From positions 1 to 51,780 of IMG/VR virus record IMGVR_UViG_3300044691_000308: a stretch of 51,780 nt of DNA; one strand, given 5' to 3'. Positions 38,889 to 46,627 of this stretch are shown piece after piece. This stretch comes from a virus. Positions within the stretch are counted from its first letter, which is position 1. Each line of letters begins with the position of its first letter. The notes under the pieces are model-generated. The model saw only the letters and a program-made list of their open reading frames with translations, ran no database searches and was not told where the DNA came from. The position numbers and the translations under genes were made by a program.

Positions 38889-40102
38889 TTTTTCGACGCC
38901 ATAATTGCGGCGTACGCGCCCATTCCGGCGTCCGGACTCATGCTCGGAATGTATTTGGCGTAGGTCTCCAGCGTTTCCGAGACGTTGGCGTGGCCCATCT
39001 GCTGCGAGATCCACAGCGGCTCCTCGCGGAACTTGAGCATCCACGACGCGTAGGTGTGGCGCAGCTGCCGAGGGAATCGATAGCGCACGCCGGCCGCCAC
39101 GCATGCCTGCCGCCACCACTTGCGAATATCCTTGTCGCTCTTCCACGGCTGGTTGACGGTCTCCGGCTTGCGCTCGACGTCGCCGGTCGGCGTGTGCCAT
39201 TTTCCGCCGGCGTCGCGATACCGGACGGGTGCGCCTGGGTCTAAAAAGATCTCCCGGTGTAGGAGTCGGGTCAGTGCCTTCTGCCGCCCTAAGGCTTCTA
39301 ATGCGGGCGGCAGCAATTTGACGTCGCGCAATCCCGCCTGAGTCTTCGGAGCCTTGCGCCGACGGCCGCGGGCGGACTTCGTGATGCTGGCCGTACCGCG
39401 ATCGGCGTCGATATCATTCCACGTCAGGGCGATGAGCTCACCTTCGCGCAGTCCCGTCCACACCCAGAACTGCACCATGTTGGCTCTCGGCGGATCGAGC
39501 ACGGCGAGGATCGCGTCGATCTCCGCGATGGAGAACGGGTCGATCGGGGACTTCTTTATGCCGGCCGGCCTCTCGATCTTGATCTTCGCAATCGGATCGA
39601 CGGTCAGATACTTCTGCGGATGCACGGCGAACCTAAGCGCCTGGCGCAGCGGCGTCAGCAGATTCAAGATGCGTTTGCGCGTCGTCGTCTGCTCGCCGAT
39701 CCACTCCTCGAGGCGTGCCGCCGTCAAGTCGGCGAGTAGCAACTTGCCGAAACGCGGCCGCCAGGTCGTGCGGACGTAGCGCCCATAGAGATCATAGGTC
39801 TCAGGCTCGAGCTTGCGTTGAACTGAGGCCAGCCATTCGGTGAGCAGCTCGCCGACGGTGACGACTGTCGCCGGCACTTTGGCGAATAGCTTGGCGCGAG
39901 GGCTGCGCGGGAAATGCTTGGCGTAGTCGAACAGGCCTGTCTCGATCTCGTGCTCGATTGTCGCCTTGAGGCGTTGCGCGTATTTGAGGTTTGCCGGGTT
40001 GGGTGGGAGCTTGAGCTTTTGGCGGCAGCGGACGCTGCGATATTCGAACGTTATCTCGATTGAGGTTCTGCTTGCGGCGCGCACGCCCGACCCTCTGCCC
40101 AT
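38864..40102 (-). CDS. int: Tyrosine integrase
   Basis: A 412-residue site-specific recombinase. The N-terminal arm-binding region (TSIEITFEYRSVRCRQKLKL) is followed by a core-binding helical domain (ELLTEWLASVQRKL). The catalytic domain has WTGLREGELIALTW (first Arg), PRQLRHTYASWML (the usual first His is Gln), QQMGHANVSETLETYAKY with GH and the nucleophilic Tyr. The frame is open to 40252, but ATG 40102 has GGAGGGG and begins the domain. It overlaps excisionase by 52 bases. Confidence 0.92.
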   Translation of the reverse strand: MGRGSGVRAASRTSIEITFEYRSVRCRQKLKLPPNPANLKYAQRLKATIEHEIETGLFDYAKHFPRSPRAKLFAKVPATVVTVGELLTEWLASVQRKLEPETYDLYGRYVRTTWRPRFGKLLLADLTAARLEEWIGEQTTTRKRILNLLTPLRQALRFAVHPQKYLTVDPIAKIKIERPAGIKKSPIDPFSIAEIDAILAVLDPPRANMVQFWVWTGLREGELIALTWNDIDADRGTASITKSARGRRRKAPKTQAGLRDVKLLPPALEALGRQKALTRLLHREIFLDPGAPVRYRDAGGKWHTPTGDVERKPETVNQPWKSDKDIRKWWRQACVAAGVRYRFPRQLRHTYASWMLKFREEPLWISQQMGHANVSETLETYAKYIPSMSPDAGMGAYAAIMASKKDTIGTRS

Positions 40103-40257
40103 GCGTCGATCCCCTCCGTTGAGATCAAGATACGGCCATCCGGGGCTTTTATCCATACGACGTTCTCCAGCCAGGTGCCGTCGGCTCGTTTCGCCTCGAT
40201 CGCCTTTTCGGTGTAACCCGATAATTCGGCAGCCTTTTTGATCGTTACCCACTTCAC
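40051..40257 (-). CDS. xis: Excisionase
   Basis: A 68-residue winged-helix excisionase. VKWVTIKKAAELSGYTEKAI, EAKRADGTWLENVVWIKAP and GRILISTEGIDAW are the standard pattern of the phage excisionase family. The GTG at 40257 overlaps the upstream stop (GTGA). It binds near attP to direct excision with integrase, whose gene it overlaps. Confidence 0.9.
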   Translation of the reverse strand: MKWVTIKKAAELSGYTEKAIEAKRADGTWLENVVWIKAPDGRILISTEGIDAWAEGRACAPQAEPQSR

Positions 40258-40382
40258 AGCACGCGATCCCACATGGTCCAGCGCGCCCGGCCGCTGCGGT
40301 TTTGGTGCGGCCGCAGGCAATACAGGTGCCAGTTCTCCAGCTTCCAGCGGCCGACGACGATGAGGAAATGGCGGTGGGTCAC
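40254..40382 (-). CDS. 42-aa hypothetical protein upstream of xis
   Basis: A short Trp/Arg-rich protein (VTHRHFLIVVGRWKLENWHL...) found by translating the interval before xis. GTG start and stop both overlap neighbours (GTGA). It seems a coupled, real member of the operon. Function unknown. Confidence 0.6.
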   Translation of the reverse strand: MTHRHFLIVVGRWKLENWHLYCLRPHQNRSGRARWTMWDRVL

Positions 40383-40630
40383 GCCGGCGCCTCCGTCCGC
40401 GCCTTCCACTGCGCCGCGTGAGTCGGACACAGATCCTTATTCGGCGCCGGCGAGTATGTGCAACTGTCGCACAGCGGCTCATCACAGGTGACCGACTTGC
40501 GGCGAGCGCCTGTCTTTATGCTAGCGTCACGCGACGCGTATCGCTCCATTTTCCAATCGCATAGCCGGCCGGCCATGCGAAGCCAGGCGACATTGCCGCC
40601 CGACATGCGTACGCGCACGTCGTAGGGCAT
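40379..40630 (-). CDS. Cys-rich small protein, 83 aa
   Basis: A hypothetical protein (MPYDVRVRMSGGNVAWLRMA...) with a Cys-rich segment CDEPLCDSCTYSPAPNKDLC plus THAAQW, probably zinc-binding. ATG 40630 has AAGGAG. It overlaps the zinc-ribbon gene by one base. Confidence 0.6.
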   Translation of the reverse strand: MPYDVRVRMSGGNVAWLRMAGRLCDWKMERYASRDASIKTGARRKSVTCDEPLCDSCTYSPAPNKDLCPTHAAQWKARTEAPA

Positions 40631-40782
40631 CAGCGCGGCTCCTTCGCTTTCGGTTCCACCGGTTTCAACTCCCCGCCGCAGAACGGACAGGCCTTGCGCG
40701 TCAAGGCCGATACGATGCCCTGAAAGCGCTGGCCGCACTTCGCGCACTCGACCAGCACGGAGGCGGCGCGGTTATCGCCCAT
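40630..40782 (-). CDS. Zinc-ribbon protein, 50 aa
   Basis: MGDNRAASVLVECAKCGQRF ... CPFCGGEL: two CxxC pairs define a zinc ribbon. Start chosen at 40782, after GGGGGG. An upstream in-frame ATG is possible. Possibly a nucleic-acid or protein interaction module. Confidence 0.6.
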   Translation of the reverse strand: MGDNRAASVLVECAKCGQRFQGIVSALTRKACPFCGGELKPVEPKAKEPR

Positions 40783-41026
40783 GCTCGGTCCCCCCATCAC
40801 TAGTGGAGCGTGTGGCACTGCTGGCTACCGTGTTCGTGCTGTCTCGCGGCTCGCCCTTGATGTAGCGAATGTCGCGCGGGTGGATCCGCACCTTGTGGCC
40901 GTCTACGATCTTCCAGTAGCAGGTTCCATACACGCGCAGGTCAATGGCCAGATCCTCGTCGACTTCCTGATCACTCATTCCGCCGTGACCTTTAATAACG
41001 ATATAACGATCATTCCGTTGTTCCAT
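40772..41026 (-). CDS. Hypothetical early protein, 84 aa
   Basis: MEQRNDRYIVIKGHGGMSDQ... with a beta-like core (YGTCYWKIVDGHKVRIHPRD). GAAG lies upstream of ATG 41026; the longer frame reads through the previous gene. Unknown function. Confidence 0.6.
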   Translation of the reverse strand: MEQRNDRYIVIKGHGGMSDQEVDEDLAIDLRVYGTCYWKIVDGHKVRIHPRDIRYIKGEPRDSTNTVASSATRSTSDGGTEHGR

Positions 41027-41288
41027 AGACTTCGTAGCTGGCGGCGAAAATGTCCGGCTTGCACGGGTACAGCTCGTTCTTGACGCCCTTGATGATCCAG
41101 TCGCCAGGGTTGCCAACCATCTCGCCTTCGAGCGTCTTGATGTGAACGCAGCCTGTCGTCGGGTCGGCAACGACCACCGCGTCCATGATCGCTTTCAGGA
41201 GCCACGCAGGCGGCATCTCGGTTGTGTGGTCGCGATTCACCGGGATCTGATACGCCTCGATTACGACCGGGCTTTTGCGGAATTTCAC
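41010..41288 (-). CDS. Conserved phage protein (PGDW motif)
   Basis: A 92-residue protein. KFRKSPVVIEAYQIPVN and GNPGDWIIKGVKNELYPCKP belong to a small protein very common in temperate phages of proteobacteria. It is not functionally characterised as far as I know. Confidence 0.75.
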   Translation of the reverse strand: MKFRKSPVVIEAYQIPVNRDHTTEMPPAWLLKAIMDAVVVADPTTGCVHIKTLEGEMVGNPGDWIIKGVKNELYPCKPDIFAASYEVYGTTE

Positions 41289-41515
41289 TTAGGCTCTCCT
41301 GGGGTGTCGCTAGGTTTGCAGAACGTGGGATCGAACATGCCGCGATAGATCAGCATCGTTATTTCCGCGTTGTACTGCGTCCAGAAAGCCTGCAGCGTCG
41401 CGTTGAATTGCTCCATCAGGGCATTCTGTCGGGCGACACGCGCCTCGGCCTCGCGGATCTCGAGCCAGCACTTATCGATGTAGGCCTGGCGCTGCTCGAA
41501 GGTCTCAAGCTCCAT
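41285..41515 (-). CDS. Coiled-coil hypothetical protein, 76 aa
   Basis: A helical protein (MELETFEQRQAYIDKCWLEI...) with GGAGAAG upstream, coupled to its downstream neighbour by an ATGA overlap. No domain recognised. Confidence 0.6.
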   Translation of the reverse strand: MELETFEQRQAYIDKCWLEIREAEARVARQNALMEQFNATLQAFWTQYNAEITMLIYRGMFDPTFCKPSDTPGEPK

Positions 41516-41690
41516 GCTCTTCTCCTGTGTCGGCCGCCAACTCGTGGATCACGATCGAGCGCGTGGTTTCCAGGCGCATGGCGTGCTCGACGCGATTGCG
41601 CCAGCAGGTGCGATAGTTTCGCGCCGTGATTTCGTAGCGCTCCTCGGTGCCGTCTTGCATGACGTGGATGACGAGGAAGCTGCGCTTCAT
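41505..41690 (-). CDS. Hypothetical protein, 61 aa
   Basis: MKRSFLVIHVMQDGTEERYE, then a basic helix (NYRTCWRNRVEHAMRLETT). GAGG lies upstream and the start overlaps the preceding stop (ATGA). Unknown function. Confidence 0.6.
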   Translation of the reverse strand: MKRSFLVIHVMQDGTEERYEITARNYRTCWRNRVEHAMRLETTRSIVIHELAADTGEEHGA

Positions 41691-41860
41691 TGGATGTCCT
41701 CTGCAGCGGCCCACTCATCCTGCGGCCCAGTCTCCCAGGCCGTGAAGTCCGCCGGCGACAGGTCCCGCACCGTCTTCGCGAAGGCCTGCTCCTGGGCGGC
41801 TTCCATCGAGTCTGCCTCGACGTTGATGAAGCGATCGCCGAGCATGCACCGAAATTTCAC
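41687..41860 (-). CDS. Hypothetical protein, 57 aa
   Basis: Found by translating between its neighbours: VKFRCMLGDRFINVEADSME, ending WAAAEDIQ. GTG start overlaps the previous stop, and the stop overlaps the next ATG. An acidic compact protein; function unknown. Confidence 0.6.
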   Translation of the reverse strand: MKFRCMLGDRFINVEADSMEAAQEQAFAKTVRDLSPADFTAWETGPQDEWAAAEDIQ

Positions 41861-42186
41861 CACGTCTGATTCCCATCGTCGTCATATTCGCGACGGGCGC
41901 TGTCCGCGGCGGCCGCGAGCGATGGTTGGCTCGGCTCGAGCACGTAGGCGTACGGTGGACGCTTGTCCATCTTCGCGCACATGCCGCGCGCCACGGCTTC
42001 CTCGGTCACATGCAGCGCATAGATCGCGCTCGCCCCGTAGTAGGCGGTGCGAAACTTCTCGGCATCGATCGGGATGTCGACGCGCAGCAGATTCGCACCG
42101 CCCACGACTTCCTCGGTGATACGCCCCGCGACACGCTGGTGCCCCATGAGCTCGACCAATCCCCATGCCTCAAATTTCTCGGCCAT
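41857..42186 (-). CDS. Conserved phage protein (AEKFEAWGLVEL family)
   Basis: A 109-residue protein. AEKFEAWGLVELMGHQRVAG, EEVVGGANLLRVDIP and YYGASAIYALHVTEEAVARG are hallmarks of a widespread small phage protein of unknown function. ATG 42186 has AGGAG. The longer frame upstream is not conserved. Confidence 0.8.
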   Translation of the reverse strand: MAEKFEAWGLVELMGHQRVAGRITEEVVGGANLLRVDIPIDAEKFRTAYYGASAIYALHVTEEAVARGMCAKMDKRPPYAYVLEPSQPSLAAAADSARREYDDDGNQTW

Positions 42187-42448
42187 TCTTCGACTCCTGT
42201 GGTTGAGTAGGTAAATCATCGGGGCGCTGTGTCGACAGGCCGATCGGTTGAAAGCGGCGCCCGAAGGTGAGCTGCTGCACCCACAGAGTTCGAGTGCGCT
42301 GAATCTCCTCGATCTCCGCGTCCGACAGTCGAAAGCAGCATGCAATGCGCCCCTCGACATCGCCGAAGTGATAGATAGGGAGCGGCTCGTACTCGCCCTG
42401 ATCGCGCGCTAGCACGGCGTTAGATTCGGGGAACTGCACCGGGATCAT
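42170..42448 (-). CDS. Hypothetical protein, 92 aa
   Basis: MIPVQFPESNAVLARDQGEY with RLSDAEIEEIQRTRTLWVQQ and FGRRFQPIGLS, a pattern seen in many phage early regions. Coupled to both neighbours. Role unknown. Confidence 0.7.
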   Translation of the reverse strand: MIPVQFPESNAVLARDQGEYEPLPIYHFGDVEGRIACCFRLSDAEIEEIQRTRTLWVQQLTFGRRFQPIGLSTQRPDDLPTQPQESKNGREI

Positions 42449-42657
42449 GCCTTCGTCTCCAGGAGCTTCGCGCGCTCCTCCTCGATGAAACCGACGTGCA
42501 TATACGCCCGGCCGCCGCGCTGCTCGTATTGAATTTGCGCAACCAGCATGCCGCGTCTGCCGGCGTCCGCTTCGCTCGCCACGTGCTTGAAATGTTCGTG
42601 AAGCGAGAGCTGCTGGGTCGGCGTCAGATCAATGGTGATGGTCTTCGGGGTGCTCAC
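42445..42657 (-). CDS. Hypothetical protein, 70 aa
   Basis: MSTPKTITIDLTPTQQLSLH, an acidic helical protein with a Gly/Arg-rich loop. GTG start overlaps the HerA-like gene stop. Unknown function. Confidence 0.55.
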   Translation of the reverse strand: MSTPKTITIDLTPTQQLSLHEHFKHVASEADAGRRGMLVAQIQYEQRGGRAYMHVGFIEEERAKLLETKA

Positions 42658-44384
42658 GGCATCACGTACCGCGTGAGATGCACCATGCCGGCGGATGGAT
42701 AGTCGATCGCGCCCAACGTACGCAGCGCGCCTAAGTTGTTGGCGAACGAGCTGCTCGAGCTCGACACTCCGATCTCCTCGGCGAGCATGTCCTTGGCGAT
42801 CGGCTCGGCGTGGTGCTTGACCAGCGTCTCAAGGATCAAGCGCTGCGGCTTGGAGACGATCTCAAACCAGTGCTCGTGCACCGGCTGCCCGGTCTCCGGC
42901 GGCGCAGACGCGGCAGCGCGGCCGCTGTCAGTGAAGCTTACGAAGCCGCCACCACCTTTGTCGAGCAGGCCCGCGGTACGAAGGGCGCCTAAGTTATTGG
43001 CGTAGGAGCTCGAGCTCGGGCTCACGCGGCAGACCGCGGCGAGCGTTTCCTTCGGCGCCGGATAGATATCCATCGATTCGAGCCATGCCAGCTGATCGAG
43101 GATCTTCTGCTGCGGTCGGCTAATGTCGAGACCTGCCTCGCCGTTATGTGGGACTTTCGTCGGTGACGTTTTAACCTGTTTTAAGCCGTTTAATCCCGTT
43201 TTAGGCGCTGCGCTGTGCGGGACTTTCGTCGGCGCCGCGCCGTGGAACTTCGGCGTCGAGGTCACCAGCTTGACGATGTGCTCGACCTTGTCGAGAAACG
43301 ATTCGTTATGGTCGACCAGGCCGGTCAGGTACGGCCGCGCGAGGTCCGCACAGTCCTTCCATCCGCGATCGCGCCCGTCGTTATACCCGGACCGATAATA
43401 TTCAGCGCCATCGATTGGTTGCGCAACCGCGGCCGCCGGCGTCGCCTTGATCTGCCGCTGCAGCTCCGCGATCTGCTTTTTGAGCGCGGCGGGATCGTTG
43501 GCCTCCGCCTCTTTGACCACTGCTTGCAGCTTAGACTTGACCTCGTCGAGGTCGACGTCTGCCCAGCCTTTGAGCTTCGCCGGCGCGGCGCCCGTTTGCG
43601 GCTTGAAGGAGTCGAACGTCTCGAACATCGGCCAGCTGATTCGTTTCGGTCCGAAACCTATTTCAGGCGACCAGCACCAAGCGTCGGATCTGTCCATGCT
43701 CGCGAGATCGGCGAGCAGGTCGCGGCCGACTTGAGGATCGGCGCAACCGTCGATCCAATCTTTGTTGGCGTCGCGATCGGCCTTATGGATGACGCGGCAA
43801 GCGATCAACGTCTCGCAAGAAGTTAGAAGGTCGTTATGAACCTTCTGCGGTCGCTGCGAGGCGGCGATCATGATGAGGCCCTGGCCCTGGCCTTCGCTGG
43901 CCAGCGTGTTCGACCAGTGAATCATCATGCCGGCGTCCGGGCTGAAAACCTTACCCTTGGGCGCGAAGTTGTGGACTTCGTCAATGACGACGTAGAGCTC
44001 GCCCTGATGAAACTTGAACAGTCCCTCCATGAAATCGTTGTAGAACCGCGTTCGATCAGACGGCTTTTGCCGGGCAAAGGTGATGAGACACGGCCGATTT
44101 CCGGTTGCTATGAGTTCGGCGACCTGCGCGCCTGCGCGCGGATTGAAGGGCAGATCTTCGTGCTTTCCGCCGAAGATGACGATCGGATAGCCTTCTTGCT
44201 TGCCGTCAGCAGAGGCCTTGAGCCCCCACCAATCGTCCTTTGGCGTCAGAATGACGACGCGCTTTTTGTTCGCGAGCAGCCACTCGACGAGCACGCGGAC
44301 CTTGCTGCTTTTCCCGGATCGCGTTTTGCCGAGAACGATGACGTGCTGAGACAGCGCGTCTGGCGGGATTGGCAGCTTGCTCAT
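42654..44384 (-). CDS. HerA/FtsK-like ATPase with two winged-helix repeats
   Basis: A 576-residue P-loop DNA translocase-type ATPase. Walker A is GKTRSGKSS (residues 19-27), Walker B VVIDEVHNF (132-140), and AASQRP (174-179) is the sensor. The middle is a variable linker with Ala/Lys repeats. The last 150 residues hold two copies of one domain, RPQQKILDQLAW...YANNLGALRTAGLLD and KPQRLILETLVK...FANNLGALRTLGAID, likely winged helices for DNA binding. The frame is open upstream to 44630, but ATG 44384 overlaps the upstream stop. Function is unknown: DNA transport, segregation or defence are possible. Confidence 0.75.
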   Translation of the reverse strand: MSKLPIPPDALSQHVIVLGKTRSGKSSKVRVLVEWLLANKKRVVILTPKDDWWGLKASADGKQEGYPIVIFGGKHEDLPFNPRAGAQVAELIATGNRPCLITFARQKPSDRTRFYNDFMEGLFKFHQGELYVVIDEVHNFAPKGKVFSPDAGMMIHWSNTLASEGQGQGLIMIAASQRPQKVHNDLLTSCETLIACRVIHKADRDANKDWIDGCADPQVGRDLLADLASMDRSDAWCWSPEIGFGPKRISWPMFETFDSFKPQTGAAPAKLKGWADVDLDEVKSKLQAVVKEAEANDPAALKKQIAELQRQIKATPAAAVAQPIDGAEYYRSGYNDGRDRGWKDCADLARPYLTGLVDHNESFLDKVEHIVKLVTSTPKFHGAAPTKVPHSAAPKTGLNGLKQVKTSPTKVPHNGEAGLDISRPQQKILDQLAWLESMDIYPAPKETLAAVCRVSPSSSSYANNLGALRTAGLLDKGGGGFVSFTDSGRAAASAPPETGQPVHEHWFEIVSKPQRLILETLVKHHAEPIAKDMLAEEIGVSSSSSSFANNLGALRTLGAIDYPSAGMVHLTRYVMP

Positions 44385-44731
44385 TCTCCGATCTCCCGGG
44401 CGGCGAGCATTTTCAGCCTGCAGCGAATCGAATGGTGTTTGCGCTCGGTGCCGAACCGGGCGGCTGCATGCTTGGCGATCTCTTCGGGCGTGAAGCTCTG
44501 GATCCGCAGCGCCTCGATGAAGACATCCTCTTCGTCGGTAAAGCGGTGCACGCGAACGCCGCGGCGCACGTACATCTTCGGCAGTTCGAGCTTCTTTGGC
44601 GCGGACAGGCCATTGCAGTACATGAACCACTTCACCGTTGACGTGTGGCGATTGATGAGCTTCGCAATGCGGCCGCAGCTAAATCCCTTGGCGGCGAGAT
44701 CTTCGATGCGCAGACGGTCCGATGCGGTCAC
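44381..44731 (-). CDS. HTH DNA-binding protein, 116 aa
   Basis: RLRIEDLAAKGFSCGRIAKL followed by NRHTSTVKWFMY is a helix-turn-helix. A second possible one is in FTPEEIAKHAAARFG. GTG start overlaps the upstream gene. A regulator or targeting factor for the adjacent ATPase is possible. Confidence 0.65.
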   Translation of the reverse strand: MTASDRLRIEDLAAKGFSCGRIAKLINRHTSTVKWFMYCNGLSAPKKLELPKMYVRRGVRVHRFTDEEDVFIEALRIQSFTPEEIAKHAAARFGTERKHHSIRCRLKMLAAREIGE

Positions 44732-44982
44732 GAGCGCGCTCTCGGAAGTCTCGCCACGTTGCCGCCGGCGGGGGCCTCGAGTTTCGGCTTCGGCACGAAT
44801 CCAGTGCCGTCGCCTCCCGTGAGCTCGAGGAACTTATGCTCGACCTTAGCGGACTCGATGATCGTATTGGCCACCATCGATATCGCCTTGGCGCGATCGA
44901 TGTCCATGGGCTTGTCGGCGTCGCGCAGCGCCTCGAGCGTGGCAAACAAATGGTCGCGCAGATCCTCTATCTTATTTTTGAT
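44728..44982 (-). CDS. Conserved small phage protein with uncertain start
   Basis: The protein contains EDLRDHLFATLEALRDADKP and VANTIIESAKVEHKFLELTG, which match a common 80-residue phage family whose first residues normally precede the EDLR segment. The in-frame ATC at 44982 has GGGGG six bases upstream at proper spacing. The first ordinary in-frame start is a TTG at 44949, which would cut off the conserved N-terminus. I prefer the ATC start. Confidence 0.55.
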   Translation of the reverse strand: MKNKIEDLRDHLFATLEALRDADKPMDIDRAKAISMVANTIIESAKVEHKFLELTGGDGTGFVPKPKLEAPAGGNVARLPRARS

Positions 44983-45652
44983 GGCATTCCCCCTTGGTGC
45001 GTTTGTTGATCTGCCGTTGTACGGCGCCGCGCAGCTGGATCAATCGCCTGATCGGCTTCGGATAATTCGTGTGATAGCTGTTTCGGCGCATGAGCTCGGG
45101 GCGTGAGACGAGTTCCAGCGCATCGATGGTTATCTTGTCAAGATCGGTCGTCGCGCGGCCAGCCTTGAACGCAACGGCATATCCTTCAGGGATCGGCCCG
45201 TTCGCTTTGATCCAGACGAGGCGATGCACGCATGCCCATCTTCGCTGAGGCAGGCCGACATCAGATAGCTTGCGATCTAGATAGCCGTCGGCATTGATTC
45301 GGTAGCTGCCGATCGGCTTGTAATTCCTCGACTCGCATGCCGGTCGCCCTTTCTTGAACTGCGTCTCGCGCATGCGACCTGCCGACCAGCCCGGGCGGCG
45401 CAGGCCTGCGTTTGCCGGGACATGGCCTTTCGGATACCGGTAGGCGACGCCGGCGGCGCTGAGTTTGGTGAGCCGCCCAGATTCAGAGCTCGCTAGGAAT
45501 GCGACGCTTTTTTTCACGCCCAGATCGTTGGCTGTTTTATATACGCCGCTCAATGGCCGCCCAAGATCAGCGGCAATGATCTTCGTCACCTTGCGCGGGT
45601 AGTCGCGGCGGATGATGGCAATCTCGCGCTTGGTCCAGGGGCGACCGTTCAT
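44972..45652 (-). CDS. HNH-type homing endonuclease-like protein
   Basis: A 226-residue protein. The N-terminal helix-turn-helix-type start (PWTKREIAIIRRDYPRKV) is followed by an HNH region, GSYRINADGYLDRKLSDVG then WACVHRLVWIKANGPIPEGY (the His), and LDKITIDALELVSRPELMRRNSYH. The expected first catalytic His is present in VHRLVW. Such nucleases in phages often act as homing elements or modifiers. Its ATG overlaps the previous stop. Confidence 0.75.
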   Translation of the reverse strand: MNGRPWTKREIAIIRRDYPRKVTKIIAADLGRPLSGVYKTANDLGVKKSVAFLASSESGRLTKLSAAGVAYRYPKGHVPANAGLRRPGWSAGRMRETQFKKGRPACESRNYKPIGSYRINADGYLDRKLSDVGLPQRRWACVHRLVWIKANGPIPEGYAVAFKAGRATTDLDKITIDALELVSRPELMRRNSYHTNYPKPIRRLIQLRGAVQRQINKRTKGECHQK

Positions 45653-45894
45653 GCCGCCACCGGTTCATCGCGAGTTTCCACAACATCCGAATCAGCGCGA
45701 TCGCCGCCGATCAAGCGCAGCGTATCTTCCCGGCAGCACGCCCGCAGCCCCTCGAGGCGGTAGAACGGCAGCATCGATAGCGCAGAGCAGAAGCAGACGC
45801 AATGGCCGGTTACGAGTGCGATCTTCCCGGCGTGCGGGTGCGAGCTCGCATCGACGGCCACGATCCTAACCAGATCGCCTTTCTTGAATTTCAT
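45649..45894 (-). CDS. Hypothetical protein, 81 aa
   Basis: MKFKKGDLVRIVAVDASSHP with three Cys (CVCFCSALSML, ACCRED) and a KGDLVRIV beta start, like an SH3-type small fold. AGGAG lies 11 bases upstream. Unknown function. Confidence 0.6.
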   Translation of the reverse strand: MKFKKGDLVRIVAVDASSHPHAGKIALVTGHCVCFCSALSMLPFYRLEGLRACCREDTLRLIGGDRADSDVVETRDEPVAA

Positions 45895-46334
45895 GGAGCT
45901 GTTGACTCCTGTGTGGGGAACATCTCGATCGCGCGGCCGGCGCGGCGGGTCTCGTAGGCGTGGCGCTGGTGCTCTGCGTGGTCGTAACGCAGATGGCAGC
46001 GCTGGCACCAGAAACGCAGGTTGTCATCCCAGCAATGCTCCGGAACGTGATCGAGGTGCGCGGTGGTGCAGACGATCCGCACGATGCGCAGCATCATGTG
46101 GTGCTGATTGCGCTCGCACCATGACCATTGCCCTTGCGCTGGCCACTGCAGCGCCAGGCCGTTGGTCCCGAGAGGGAGTGCCTTATACCAAGTGCCGTCG
46201 CGCAGGCGCCCGCCGAGCGCATAGTTCGCAACCCCACAGTCCTCGCATTGGTTACCGGCGCGCTTGCGGATCCGCTCCCGGATCTGCTGCCAGTCGGCCG
46301 GGTAGCGAGCAATGTTTTCGGGGCGGATCGGCAT
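45891..46334 (-). CDS. HNH endonuclease-like protein
   Basis: A 147-residue protein. RAGNQCEDCGVANYA gives a first CxxC; CTTAHLDHVPEHCWDDNLRF has the H-x-D-H motif and Asn; and WCQRCHLRYDH the second CxxC and final His. This is a complete HNH zinc-binding core. It may be a homing or restriction-type nuclease. Coupled to the previous gene (TAATG). Confidence 0.75.
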   Translation of the reverse strand: MPIRPENIARYPADWQQIRERIRKRAGNQCEDCGVANYALGGRLRDGTWYKALPLGTNGLALQWPAQGQWSWCERNQHHMMLRIVRIVCTTAHLDHVPEHCWDDNLRFWCQRCHLRYDHAEHQRHAYETRRAGRAIEMFPTQESTAP

Positions 46335-46627
46335 TAGGGATTGATCGCGACCGCGACTTCTTCGCGGATGATCTCGCGCACGAGCTCCTCGAAGGTGAGC
46401 TCGGCCGGTGCGGGGTCCGCGCCCTTGGGGCGCTCGGGCATTTTGACCAGGGCAAGTGCCTGCGCGCATGGCTTGCAGCAGTCGATCTTCTTGGCAACTT
46501 GCATCTCAGCTGAAAAGCGATACTGCTGTGCGACGCTGCTGAAGCGCACTTCGACGATGTACATGTGCTCATTGGTCGAGGCCTCAGCCCCGCAGCGATC
46601 GCATTTATAAATGGTCGTGATGCTCAT
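46334..46627 (-). CDS. Hypothetical protein with Cys pairs, 97 aa
   Basis: MSITTIYKCDRCGAEASTNE (CxxC), later CCKPCAQ (CxxC) and an acidic tail (FEELVREIIREEVAVAI). A zinc-ribbon-type fold is likely. It overlaps parB-like by four bases. Confidence 0.6.
   Translation of the reverse strand: MSITTIYKCDRCGAEASTNEHMYIVEVRFSSVAQQYRFSAEMQVAKKIDCCKPCAQALALVKMPERPKGADPAPAELTFEELVREIIREEVAVAINP

Noticed and set aside
38807-38890. Complete phage tRNA gene
   Set aside because: Only the T-arm and acceptor 3' strand are present; the anticodon stem cannot pair and no 5' acceptor strand exists, so it is an attachment core.
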